The notes under the pieces: generated by a model
Seen by the model: the letters and a program-made list of their open reading frames with translations, nothing else
Databases searched by the model: none
Told to the model about the DNA's origin: nothing
Made by a program: the position numbers and the translations under genes
Shown here: piece after piece, positions 1 to 7,661 of the stretch
Layout of the letters: every line of letters starts with the position of its first letter
Position numbering within the stretch: position 1 is the stretch's first letter
DNA from: Deltaproteobacteria bacterium
Lineage (GTDB): Bacteria > Desulfobacterota > DSM-4660 > Desulfatiglandales > Desulfatiglandaceae
Assembly (NCBI GenBank): GCA_021737785.1
Contig: JAIPDI010000054.1
Span: 1 to 33,979, forward strand
Direction: 5' to 3'
DNA: 33,979 nt

Positions 1-285
1 GTGAGAGGCCCTGTATTGTCCCCCACGAGATCCATCATGGTCTCAACGTTGGCTCTCGGGCTCTCTCGCCAAACTTATTAATTTTTATTCATTTTTCTTC
101 TTAACAGGAACAGGACCATGTTTCAAGTATTATATAACGTAGGCACCTTTGTAACTTTGCGGAGTTTTTCGATATTTCTCTTTTTCATTTCAGTGTCTTT
201 CAAATCCTCTTGGCCGATCTCCTTGAAGCCTTTTCAACAAATCAGTCTATAACTGATGTTCTCTTTGAAAGCGAGCCGTTATCTC
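1..285. other. left edge, no supported gene
   Basis: No gene can be supported here. On the minus strand a short frame opens with ATG-ATG near position 38 and runs off the left edge reading D-L-V-G-D-N-T-G-P-L, so a partial minus-strand gene is possible but far too short to identify. The remainder is AT-rich and contains no long open frame. It also covers what would have been the 3' part of the truncated toxin gene to its right, and I see no convincing toxin sequence in it. Confidence 0.3.
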
Positions 286-405
286 TCAAAACCCCCCTTC
301 ATTCACATGTTTTATCTTCCAGCCCGGACATCTGCTAAGCAGCCAGCCGGCAACAGCCACGGGAATATTCTGGTCCAAGAGTACGTGCAATTCTTTGTCA
401 GGCAT
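286..405 (-). pseudogene. truncated DUF5615 (PIN-like) toxin, 39 codons
   Basis: This minus-strand frame starts at an ATG that overlaps the last codons of the DUF433 gene and stops after 39 codons. The N-terminus reads LHVLLDQNIPVAVAGWL and later IKHVNEGGF. This is the first strand-helix unit of the DUF5615/Mut7-C PIN-like family, with the usual L-x-D-x-N-x-P start and H-V-x-E. Family members run to about 110-120 residues and carry further acidic residues, which are all missing because of a TGA right after GGF. The overlapping start is typical of DUF433-DUF5615 toxin-antitoxin pairs. I read it as a dead toxin left behind an intact partner. A sequencing frameshift is the alternative. Confidence 0.6.
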
Positions 406-616
406 TTACGACCTGTTGTTCGTCTACCACCATGGCAGCGTATTCTAATGCAGACTGTATGGATTCCTGGCTGAGTTCAGGATAGGCTTGCAGTATGTCT
501 TCAACCGTGTACCCCCCTGCCACCATCCCGAGGATGTTCTTAACCATGATGCGGGTTCCGCGAATAACGGGCTTTCCTGAACAAATCTCTGGATCTACCA
601 CTATGTAATCACTCAT
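398..616 (-). CDS. DUF433 antitoxin-like protein
   Basis: This 72-residue protein has the DUF433 pattern: a start like IVVDPEICSGKPVIRGTRI, then a helix-turn-helix-like region with GYTVEDILQAYPELS and a final helix ending IQSALEYAA. DUF433 proteins are small DNA-binding proteins usually paired with a DUF5615 PIN-like toxin as a type II toxin-antitoxin module. A clear GGAGGG ribosome binding site sits just upstream of ATG 616. The toxin frame overlaps its 3' end but is truncated, so this looks like an orphan antitoxin. A second DUF433 gene with the same arrangement lies at 25830. Function as antitoxin is inferred from the family and context. Confidence 0.85.
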   Translation of the reverse strand: MSDYIVVDPEICSGKPVIRGTRIMVKNILGMVAGGYTVEDILQAYPELSQESIQSALEYAAMVVDEQQVVNA

Positions 617-1539
617 GAGTTTCCCTCCATTGGGCTAATAGGGAATCTTTGAACTCTTGTGACATCGGCGATTTTCGCCTTTATCCTGCCAAAATAGTAA
701 GATATTGTCCACGAAAAGCTGAGACGACACTCAACCCGATTCGGAAGCTGCAAATTTGTCGTCACTCATACAATACCCTCTTACCTCAAAACCGGTTCGG
801 ATCTCATGCGACTGTGCCTCCTCTGGCCCGTCAGTTGTTCATATGCACAGCTGCAGAACCCTTATACGACGGCAGTTGAAGTTATTTTCTGAAGGCGTTG
901 ACTCCAGGGGACTGTGCGGCGTTGGCAAAAAATTATCTTGCGCCATTACCTGGATTTTTTCCAGGAGTCCGATCAAGCCGGCTGCAGGCAATTGTCTCAC
1001 CATATCACAAATACAATCATCGCGCTGGGATCTCAGTATCGGGTTTCCGGACGGCCCATGTTGATCATTGTTGATCATATTTGCCCTTGCCGCCTATATA
1101 GACGTCCAGGTTGTACTGGATTATCTTCATGGCACGTTTCGTGGTTGGGAATCAAGGAAAATGTAGGCCCAGGGCACCTCCGTGTAGAGGGGGCTTACCG
1201 GCCCCGGCTCCAATGGATTGGGATAGGCATAACCATTTTCGATCCGTCCGATGGTCGCGGTTCCGGGGATTTCCCCAATCCGCATCCGAATCATTGAGAG
1301 ATTGAAGGGCGGCAAATGACCTTGCCCGCGGCGCACCCGCATGAACGAGGGTGCCACCGCTTTTGCCGCAGATGGCCATGACGGTATTTCAGGAGCTTGA
1401 AGACGCGCATATCCTCTTGATTTTTAATCAGGGGAAAGGCTACTCTGGCCGCATCATCGAATGTGGAGGGTGGATTGCTGAATTCGATATTTAGAGTGGT
1501 ATCAGGTGAGGGTGGCTTTTTATCGGGAGATATTCTGAG
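617..1539. other. gene-poor stretch upstream of recO
   Basis: No convincing gene is visible in these 920 bases. A perfect small hairpin (GGCGA TTT TCGCC, 667-679) lies about 50 bases upstream of the DUF433 start. On the minus strand between about 1500 and 1085, protein-like segments appear in shifting frames (for example GTATIGRIENGYAYPNPLEP and MKIIQYNLDVYIGGKGKY), which may be a decayed gene of unknown type. I could not assign it. Confidence 0.35.
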
Positions 1540-2292
1540 ATGACTGCCCATATCTCTCCGGCCATTATTATGCGGACATGGGAATTCGGCGAGAGCGATC
1601 TCATGGTCAGCTTCTTTACCGCAGAGAAGGGACGTCTCAAGGGGGTGGCCAAGGGGGCCCGGAAGAGCCGCCAGCGGTTTGCCAATTGCCTGGACCTGTT
1701 CTGCCTCACCCGTCTGGAATATGAGCGGAGGAGGGAAGAGGGGATTTATTTTCTCCATTCCGGCAAACTCATGGATGCCTTTCCCGGCCTGAGGTCTGAT
1801 TTCTCGGCGTTGTCGCTGGCGAGCTACATGATCGAGCTGACGGAAGCCCTGTTCCCGGAAGGGGTCGCCGCGAAGCGGATGTTCCAGCTGCTGCATGCCG
1901 CATTCACGGCCGTGGACGAGGAAAAACAGATCGATGCATTCCGCATTCTCTTTGAGGCCAAGGCCATGACCCTGGGGGGTTACGGGATCGATCTCAGCAG
2001 GTGTTGCCTTTGCGGAAGAACATATCAGGGGGAAGGGCGGGCCGTTTTTAAACATGACAGAGGGAGCGTTGCCTGCCTCAAATGCGGGCAGGTATCCGCA
2101 AACTCTCCCGGTCTGGGGCCGGCGGCGGTAAAGGGGCTGAATGAGATCCAGTCAACCGGTTGGGTCATGTCTCAGGCCCGGGGTTTGAGTGAAGAGATGA
2201 TCGCCGAGATCAAACCGGTCTTGAAACGTCATATCGCCTATCGCGTCGGGGAGCAGCTGAAATCGGTTGAATATCTCGACGGCCCCTTCTGA
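1540..2292 (+). CDS. recO: DNA repair protein RecO
   Basis: RecO works with RecF and RecR in the RecFOR pathway: it displaces SSB and loads RecA on single-stranded DNA, and it anneals strands. The 250-residue length is normal. The N-terminal OB-fold region carries the family signature: an early AIIMRTWEFGESDLMVSFFT stretch, then GRLKGVAKGARKS. The C-terminal part has a zinc-binding module with two CxxC pairs (C155/C158 and C179/C182), as in many non-enterobacterial RecO proteins. The start is ATG 1540. No partner gene is adjacent, and a strand-specific gap of about 350 bases follows before the next gene. The assignment rests on family sequence features and is secure. Confidence 0.95.
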   Translation: MTAHISPAIIMRTWEFGESDLMVSFFTAEKGRLKGVAKGARKSRQRFANCLDLFCLTRLEYERRREEGIYFLHSGKLMDAFPGLRSDFSALSLASYMIELTEALFPEGVAAKRMFQLLHAAFTAVDEEKQIDAFRILFEAKAMTLGGYGIDLSRCCLCGRTYQGEGRAVFKHDRGSVACLKCGQVSANSPGLGPAAVKGLNEIQSTGWVMSQARGLSEEMIAEIKPVLKRHIAYRVGEQLKSVEYLDGPF

Positions 2293-2638
2293 TGCCCTTG
2301 ATTCCGCCTAACGTGCACGGCGGGTAAAATCACCCTTGAATCTGCAGCCTGCCTGCTGTAAAAGAATTCTGCAATACAGATGATAGCCATAGGATAGCCT
2401 AAGCCGGGCTGACAATCGCAACCATTTGGGCACAGCGATGGGGAGCGCAGATTTCGCCGGCGGGATTATCCCGCTGCCGGCGGTATTGGTTTCGGCCGTT
2501 ACAATGACCGGCAATACGAATTCTCCGCACCAAATCCCTGAGAGCGGGATCGAAGACACAGATTGCGTACGCGTGGGCTGAATCCAGGGCTTTTCAGGAC
2601 GTCTCTATTCTACTGGTGTCATAACGGGGGGTCAAGAT
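2293..2638. other. intergenic region after recO with a GC-rich hairpin
   Basis: No gene is supported here. An inverted repeat around 2456-2484 (CGGGA-TTA-TCCCG core, extended by GCCGGC-type arms) could form a stable stem, but no run of T follows it. It might be a Rho-dependent or degenerate terminator of recO, or a palindromic repeat. Confidence 0.35.
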
Positions 2639-2995
2639 ATGATTCGAAGGTTTCTGAAAGTGGTTGGGTTGGCATCAATGCTTCTATGGGTGCAGATCAA
2701 CGGCCAGTCTGTTTACGCGCAGCCGCTGGGCATCGGCGCGTCACAGGCAGTGGAACACCCCCCATCCGGGGTCTTATCCGCCCCCAACGGCAGATTTGTT
2801 TTCGGCCAGGTTTCGGCTTCGGGCAAGGATCTCTATATGCTGGATAGCGCGACGGGTCGGCTGTGGCGAATCGGAGAGAGCGGGAAAGTGGGGATATTTC
2901 TAAAGGCGGTTCCCTATCTTGGTGCAGAAGGGGAGTGTACCTTCCTGCCGGATAACCTTCCGGATCCCGGATCCCGGGAGTCTGAGAAAAAGTGA
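2639..2995 (+). CDS. small secreted protein of unknown function
   Basis: This 118-residue protein begins with a basic n-region (MIRRFLK), a hydrophobic core (VVGLASMLLWV) and a likely signal peptidase site after VYA near residue 27. The mature part is about 90 residues and rich in beta-type sequence (GRFVFGQVSASGKDLYMLDS, then ATGRLWRIGE). This resembles one blade of a repeat protein such as a propeller, but a single unit cannot support that. A GGGGGG Shine-Dalgarno-like run precedes ATG 2639. Its stop overlaps possible starts of the next gene, so the two are probably co-transcribed. I do not recognise the family. Periplasmic or exported location is inferred. Confidence 0.65.
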   Translation: MIRRFLKVVGLASMLLWVQINGQSVYAQPLGIGASQAVEHPPSGVLSAPNGRFVFGQVSASGKDLYMLDSATGRLWRIGESGKVGIFLKAVPYLGAEGECTFLPDNLPDPGSRESEKK

Positions 2996-3012
2996 TGCCG
3001 GGAAGCTCAAGA

Positions 3013-3705
3013 ATGGAAATCATGGATCCTATTTTGATAACCCTGGATGCCGACGCCATCGGAGAAGAGCTTCAGGTGGGACGCACCGGGGGATGGGACC
3101 TGTTCCAATCCGCCTTTGAGATCGTAAGGGACAGTATTGCTGCCAAGGCTGTGTATACCCTCCAATATGTGGAGGCGAGGTCCGATGACGGGGTGGTGAT
3201 CGACGGCATCTTTTTTAAGAGCCGGATCCTCAGCAAAAACCTTGAACACATCGGCCGTGTCTTCCCTTATGTGACCACCATCGGGACCGCCCTGGAAGAA
3301 AGCGCCGACCAGGTGAAGGACCTGCTGGTGAAGTACTATCTGGATATCATCGGAAATATCGCCCTGATCCAGGCGAGGAAACATCTGGAGGAAACGCTGC
3401 GATCCAGATTTGCCCTGGATGGCCTGTCATTCATGAGCCCCGGCTCTCTGAAGGACTGGCCCATAGAGCAGCAGAGACCGCTTTTTTCGTCTTTTGACGG
3501 CATCGAGAATGCCATCGGCGTGAGATTGACTGAAAATTGTCTCATGATACCAAAAAAATCGGTTTCGGGGATCTATTTCCCTACGGAAACCACCTTTTAC
3601 AGCTGCCAGTTGTGCCCGCGGGGGAGGTGTGTGGGCAGAAAGGCCGCCTACAGTCAGGAACTGGCAGTGAAATACGGAATCAGCAAAAAGAAGGAGGAGG
3701 CATAG
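3013..3705 (+). CDS. vitamin B12-dependent methionine synthase activation-domain protein
   Basis: The protein resembles the activation (AdoMet-binding) domain of cobalamin-dependent methionine synthase MetH, which re-methylates the oxidised corrinoid, but it stands alone without the catalytic modules. Diagnostic stretches are FMSPGSLKDWPIEQQRPLF, the IGVRLTENCLMIPKKSVSGI block and a C-terminal cysteine cluster, CQLCPRGRC. Stand-alone proteins of this kind are common in anaerobes that use corrinoid methyltransferases or a core MetH. In-frame starts exist at 2992 (GTG), 2995 (ATG) and 3013 (ATG). I favour 3013 because GGGAAG sits 7 bases upstream. The next gene begins 2 bases after the stop. 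A role in corrinoid reactivation is inferred. Confidence 0.85.
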   Translation: MEIMDPILITLDADAIGEELQVGRTGGWDLFQSAFEIVRDSIAAKAVYTLQYVEARSDDGVVIDGIFFKSRILSKNLEHIGRVFPYVTTIGTALEESADQVKDLLVKYYLDIIGNIALIQARKHLEETLRSRFALDGLSFMSPGSLKDWPIEQQRPLFSSFDGIENAIGVRLTENCLMIPKKSVSGIYFPTETTFYSCQLCPRGRCVGRKAAYSQELAVKYGISKKKEEA

Positions 3706-3707
3706 GC

Positions 3708-4520
3708 ATGGAGGTATGGGCGAATCTGGATGAAAGGCTGAGGCGGGTGATCACCCCGGGCACGTTTCCGGTAGCCGTGAAGTTCCTGGACAGGGAAGAA
3801 GACATCCCGGAGAGGGCGAAAAGACCGCTGCGGGATCTGGGCGTCAAGATGGCCCCCTGCCAGGGGTCTGCCATGGCCCGGCGGTACGGCTGGACAGTGG
3901 CTTTTACACGGGAGGATGTGGGATGCGCCATTGCGGCCCATACCTACGGCTGGGAGCGGGTCCCTGATGCCGAAGGGCCAATCCATTTTCTTACGGTGAT
4001 GAATTATGCAGCCGATGAGACGGCGGCTGCCGAGGTCCTGGAAGGATTCCTGACCCTGGAGATGGACCATGATCCGGTCGTGCTCTATTCTCCCCTGGAA
4101 CGGACCCGGGTCCCCCCGGATGTGGTTCTTATCTATGTAAATCCGGCCCAGATGATGCGGCTGATTCATGGAACCACCTATCATACGGGCAAACCCATGG
4201 AGAGCAGTTTCTCCGGGAGGGCCGCATCGTGCACGGAAGGTGTGCTCGGGGCCTATCTGCATCAGGCGGCCAAGGTGGTCGTGCCCGGCAACGGCGACCG
4301 GGTCTGGGCGGCCTGTCAGGATCACGAAATGGTCATGGCGGTGCCCGGGGGACACTTGGCAGGGCTTGTGGAGGGCCTTGAGAAAACGCACCAGACAGGG
4401 ATCCGCTATCCGATTCCGTCCTATCTCAGATATCAGCCTGAGGTCGGCTTTACCATCCCCCTGTCCGATATCTTCAAGCGGGAAGAGGCGGACAAATTAT
4501 CCCGGCGAAAGGGTTCCTGA
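3708..4520 (+). CDS. DUF169 family protein
   Basis: This 270-residue protein belongs to the DUF169 family (COG2043), whose biochemical role I do not know. Recognisable features are an N-terminal VITPGTFPVAVKFL, the conserved MAPCQGSAMARRYGW and GCAIAAHTYG blocks with cysteines, and a central SFSGRAASCTEGVLGAYL. ATG 3708 is chosen because a near-perfect AAGGAGGAGG lies 8 bases upstream; the frame continues further upstream but only through the preceding gene. It directly follows the B12 activation-domain gene with a 2-base gap, so the two are probably translated from one message. The shared conserved cysteines suggest a metal or cofactor role, which is only a guess. Confidence 0.85.
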   Translation: MEVWANLDERLRRVITPGTFPVAVKFLDREEDIPERAKRPLRDLGVKMAPCQGSAMARRYGWTVAFTREDVGCAIAAHTYGWERVPDAEGPIHFLTVMNYAADETAAAEVLEGFLTLEMDHDPVVLYSPLERTRVPPDVVLIYVNPAQMMRLIHGTTYHTGKPMESSFSGRAASCTEGVLGAYLHQAAKVVVPGNGDRVWAACQDHEMVMAVPGGHLAGLVEGLEKTHQTGIRYPIPSYLRYQPEVGFTIPLSDIFKREEADKLSRRKGS

Positions 4521-4550
4521 TCCGGGTGAAACCGGATGAAGGTATGACGA

Positions 4551-7046
4551 ATGACAAGAGACGATGAAGAAATGAAGAAATCAATGACCCGTCATCAGAA
4601 ATATCTCTGCATACACGGGCATTTTTATCAGCCGCCCCGGGAAAATCCGTGGCTCAACCGGATTGAATTCCAACCCTCGGCCCTGCCGTATCACGATTGG
4701 AATGAGCGGGTTACGCGGGAGTGTTACGGACCGAACACCCGGGCCCGGCTGCTTGGGAAGGAGGGACGGATAAGGGCGCTGCTCAACAACTATGAGTACA
4801 TGAGCTTCGACTTCGGCCCGACCCTCCTCTCCTGGCTGGAAAAAGCCCACCCATGGATATACAACCAGATCATCACCGCGGACCGTCTCAGCATGGATCG
4901 CTGTCAGGGCCACGGAAATGCCCTGGCCCAGGTTTACAACCACATCATCATGCCCCTGGCGTCCCGCCGGGATAAACTGACCCAGATCCGGTGGGGCCTC
5001 GCCGATTTTAGACATCGTTTCAAAAGGCCGGCGGAGGGGATGTGGCTGGCTGAAACCGCGGTCGATACCGAGACCTTGAAATTGATGGCGGAAGAGGGCG
5101 TAAAATTCACCGTCCTGTCGCCGGATCAGGCATTAATGGTGCGGCCCATCCGGAGATCCGGCAGAGTGGAGCAGTGGAAAGACGTCAAAGGCGGCCGGGT
5201 CGACATCACCAGACCCTACCGGGTTCAGCTCGACGGATCCGGCAATAATGCCATGACGGTCTTCTTTTATCATGGGCCCCTCTCACGGGCCGTGGCATAC
5301 GAACAGCTCCTCGCCTCCGGCGATAAACTCCTGGCCCACATTGAAAGTGCCTTTAACGGGGACGGGGCCGGACCGGAACTGATCAGCCTGGCAACGGACG
5401 GAGAGTCCTATGGGCACCATTTCAAATTCGGAGACATGGCATTATCCTGGCTTTTCGATCATTTGAACCAGGGCGACGCCATCACTCTGACCAATTACGC
5501 GGCATACCTGGATCGCTTTCCGCCCAAGGATGAGGTTCGGATTGTGGAGAACAGCTCCTGGAGCTGCGCCCACGGTGTGGGAAGGTGGTGCTCGGATTGC
5601 GGATGCAATGTCAGCCATACGCCGGGATGGAATCAGGCCTGGAGGGCGCCCCTCCGCCAGGGCCTGGATTGGCTGGCCCGGAAGTTCGCCGCCATATTTG
5701 AGGAGAGAGGAAGCCGCCTGTTCAAAGACCCCTGGAAGGCCCGGGATGACTATATCGCCCTCCTGCTGCACCCATCCGCCCAAGACCGGGATCAATTCAT
5801 CGACCATCAGTCGGGACCATCGCTCGATCCGGCAGAACGAATCCAGGCCCTTCAGCTTCTGGAGTCCCAGCGGATGTCCCTGTTCATGTTCACCAGTTGC
5901 GGGTGGTTTTTTGATGAAATCTCCGGCCTGGAGGCAACCCAGGTTCTCAGGTATGCGGCGCGGGGGATCGATCTGGTGAGATCGTGGACCCAAGAGGACC
6001 TGGAGTCCCGCCTCATGGAATTCATGGCCCAGGCCCCGAGCAACGACCCGGCCTATGGAAACGGTGCCGGCGTTTACAGGAAAAAAGTGGTCCCGTCCCG
6101 CATCGGGCCCTCCCTGGCTACGGCCAACCACGCCCTTGCCGTCTTGGGCTGGGCTTCGGTGACAGCGGCCCGGCCCCGGAAAGATGCGCCCTTTGAGGGG
6201 AGGGTGCTTACCCGGAGGGAGAACACGTTTAATGCCCATGGTACGGACGGCATCATCGGAGAGGCAATCGTTATCGAGCCGGGGACCGGCTTTGAGTCGC
6301 TCCGGATTTACCTTGCATATCACGATCCTGAAAGGGGCTTTGGCTGTATGGTGGGGAAGTCTCTTCAGATGGGGGACCTGGATCGGATGACCATGGAAAT
6401 AACAGAGGGCTCTTCTAAAAATGGAGAAGAAGGGATACGGGGGCGCTTTCACCAATATGTCACCGATGTCAGGTCGTACACGATCCAGGATCTGATCCCG
6501 GATATGCGCAATGCCCTGGTAAGCGGGATGTTTCAATGGCTGGATCTGCAGATCGGGAAAACCATCGGACGCCGACGGAGCGAGTCCGAGGCGTTCCTCT
6601 CCCTCCTTCAGGAGACCGGGGGTCCTCTGCCCGAGGCCCCGAATCACATCCTCAGCATCCTGATCGCCGATGAACTGGGCAAGATCGCCGGGGGCGCAAG
6701 GGAAAAGACGGCCATCGACTGGACCTGGCTCGACATCCTGGCGAAAGAGACCGCATTGCAGCAGATTAAATTGAATGACCGATTTATGAAACAGACCACC
6801 CAATCGATTCTCGGACATCTGATGGCGACCCTGGCTTCAACTCCCAAGGCGACAGGGATCACAGACATTATCGCATTCCTGGATATGTGCCGGGAGATCG
6901 GTGTGGAGCCGGACCTATGGGAGAGTCAGAACGCCTATCATGATCGACATCTGGATCAGACCTTTCGGAAGGCGCTTGATTCGGAAGCCGTCGGGATCTT
7001 CGATAAGCTGGGAGAACGGCTGGGATTTGTATCTTCATCGGAATGA
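4551..7046 (+). CDS. GH57-type glycoside hydrolase with DUF3536
   Basis: The 831-residue protein is an alpha-amylase/alpha-mannosidase-type enzyme of glycoside hydrolase family 57 (COG1449) with a long C-terminal DUF3536 region. The N-terminus has the GH57 start CIHGHFYQPPRENPW. The likely nucleophile is E168 in MWLAETAVD and the likely acid/base is D283 in ATDGESYGHH. A cysteine-rich segment WCSDCGCNVSH follows in the middle. No signal peptide is visible, so it is probably cytoplasmic and may act on glycogen-like glucans. ATG 4551 has AAGG nearby; ATGs at 4572 and 4584 are alternatives. It lies 30 bases after the DUF169 gene and is followed by a strong hairpin. Confidence 0.9.
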   Translation: MTRDDEEMKKSMTRHQKYLCIHGHFYQPPRENPWLNRIEFQPSALPYHDWNERVTRECYGPNTRARLLGKEGRIRALLNNYEYMSFDFGPTLLSWLEKAHPWIYNQIITADRLSMDRCQGHGNALAQVYNHIIMPLASRRDKLTQIRWGLADFRHRFKRPAEGMWLAETAVDTETLKLMAEEGVKFTVLSPDQALMVRPIRRSGRVEQWKDVKGGRVDITRPYRVQLDGSGNNAMTVFFYHGPLSRAVAYEQLLASGDKLLAHIESAFNGDGAGPELISLATDGESYGHHFKFGDMALSWLFDHLNQGDAITLTNYAAYLDRFPPKDEVRIVENSSWSCAHGVGRWCSDCGCNVSHTPGWNQAWRAPLRQGLDWLARKFAAIFEERGSRLFKDPWKARDDYIALLLHPSAQDRDQFIDHQSGPSLDPAERIQALQLLESQRMSLFMFTSCGWFFDEISGLEATQVLRYAARGIDLVRSWTQEDLESRLMEFMAQAPSNDPAYGNGAGVYRKKVVPSRIGPSLATANHALAVLGWASVTAARPRKDAPFEGRVLTRRENTFNAHGTDGIIGEAIVIEPGTGFESLRIYLAYHDPERGFGCMVGKSLQMGDLDRMTMEITEGSSKNGEEGIRGRFHQYVTDVRSYTIQDLIPDMRNALVSGMFQWLDLQIGKTIGRRRSESEAFLSLLQETGGPLPEAPNHILSILIADELGKIAGGAREKTAIDWTWLDILAKETALQQIKLNDRFMKQTTQSILGHLMATLASTPKATGITDIIAFLDMCREIGVEPDLWESQNAYHDRHLDQTFRKALDSEAVGIFDKLGERLGFVSSSE

Positions 7047-7089
7047 CGGATCTGCGAAATATCGAGATAAAGATACCTGTAGTAAATAA

Positions 7090-7118
7090 GGAAAGGCCTC
7101 TTTTAAAGAGGCCTTTCC
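7090..7118 (+). terminator. perfect inverted repeat after the GH57 gene
   Basis: Two 14-base arms (GGAAAGGCCTCTTT and its complement) are separated by one base, giving a very stable stem 43 bases after the GH57 stop codon. The following sequence is only TGTCATTG, without a clear U-run, so it may act as an imperfect intrinsic terminator or a 3' end stabiliser. Confidence 0.6.
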
Positions 7119-7146
7119 TGTCATTGTGGAATGCCCCTTTGTAACC

Positions 7147-7661
7147 TCTTGATGTAGCAGTCATTTAAAAGCGTCTCCCATCGACACGACCTCCGATGAT
7201 CGCCTTTTCATATGTGTTAAAACGTGAAAGGACCGGGAAGTTTCCATACCTTGGAAAAAGCAGTCGATTACAGGATATACCCCATTGTGTCGATCCGGTA
7301 CGCCTGTTAGAAACGGTTCCCATAAGGAGCTGTTATCCCTAGCCGAACTTGCACTGCCATTTGCCGGGGCACGCTATGACCGAAACCTGTCATCTGAGGG
7401 ACTGCTCAGGGCCATCCCGTAGGCTCCAGCGGTCGAGCATGAGGCCATCCGGCTCCTCCATGCAGCTGGTCGACCCCTTTGATGATGTAACGGCAGTCAG
7501 CGTTTTAGGAGAATTCACCAACCGATTATCTCCTTAGAGATTGGAGGCTCCTGCCCCCGGTCTGAGCTCCGCATCAGTCACGCTGTGAGTAACGATCCGG
7601 GAGATCATATTCCCAGCCAAGCTCGGGTTGTCCGGCGGGTGGATACATAGGAGAGGGGGAA
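7147..7661. other. unassigned non-coding block before the sensor kinase
   Basis: About 500 bases lie between the GH57 terminator and the sensor kinase with no believable gene. The block is GC-balanced and full of short inverted repeats (for example ATCTC-CTTA-GAGAT near 7527-7540). Read on the minus strand it contains CTAGGGATAACAGCT, which resembles the universally conserved GGGATAACAG segment of 23S rRNA, but I could not align the surroundings. It could be a structured RNA, a remnant of a mobile element, or plain intergenic DNA. The last bases hold the ribosome binding site of the kinase gene. Confidence 0.3.

Noticed and set aside
1291-2055. A 254-codon minus-strand frame overlapping recO
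   Set aside because: Most of it is antisense to recO and shows no recognisable domain; only the part below 1540 might be a decayed gene and that is noted as intergenic.
2456-2484. GC-rich inverted repeat after recO considered as an attC or intrinsic terminator
   Set aside because: No core boxes and no U-run are present; it is listed only as a hairpin in the intergenic region.
3654-4391. A 245-codon minus-strand frame opposite the DUF169 gene
   Set aside because: Antisense shadow of a well-supported gene, with no ribosome binding site or family signature.
5442-6818. A 458-codon open frame on the minus strand inside the GH57 gene
   Set aside because: It lies entirely antisense to a clearly recognised enzyme, has no family resemblance and is rich in Gly, Pro and Arg as expected for a shadow of GC-rich coding DNA.
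7321-7560. Possible antisense 23S rRNA fragment
   Set aside because: One conserved word matches and a second weak similarity occurs about 200 bases away, but the sequence between does not align, so rRNA cannot be claimed; kept only as a low-level finding.
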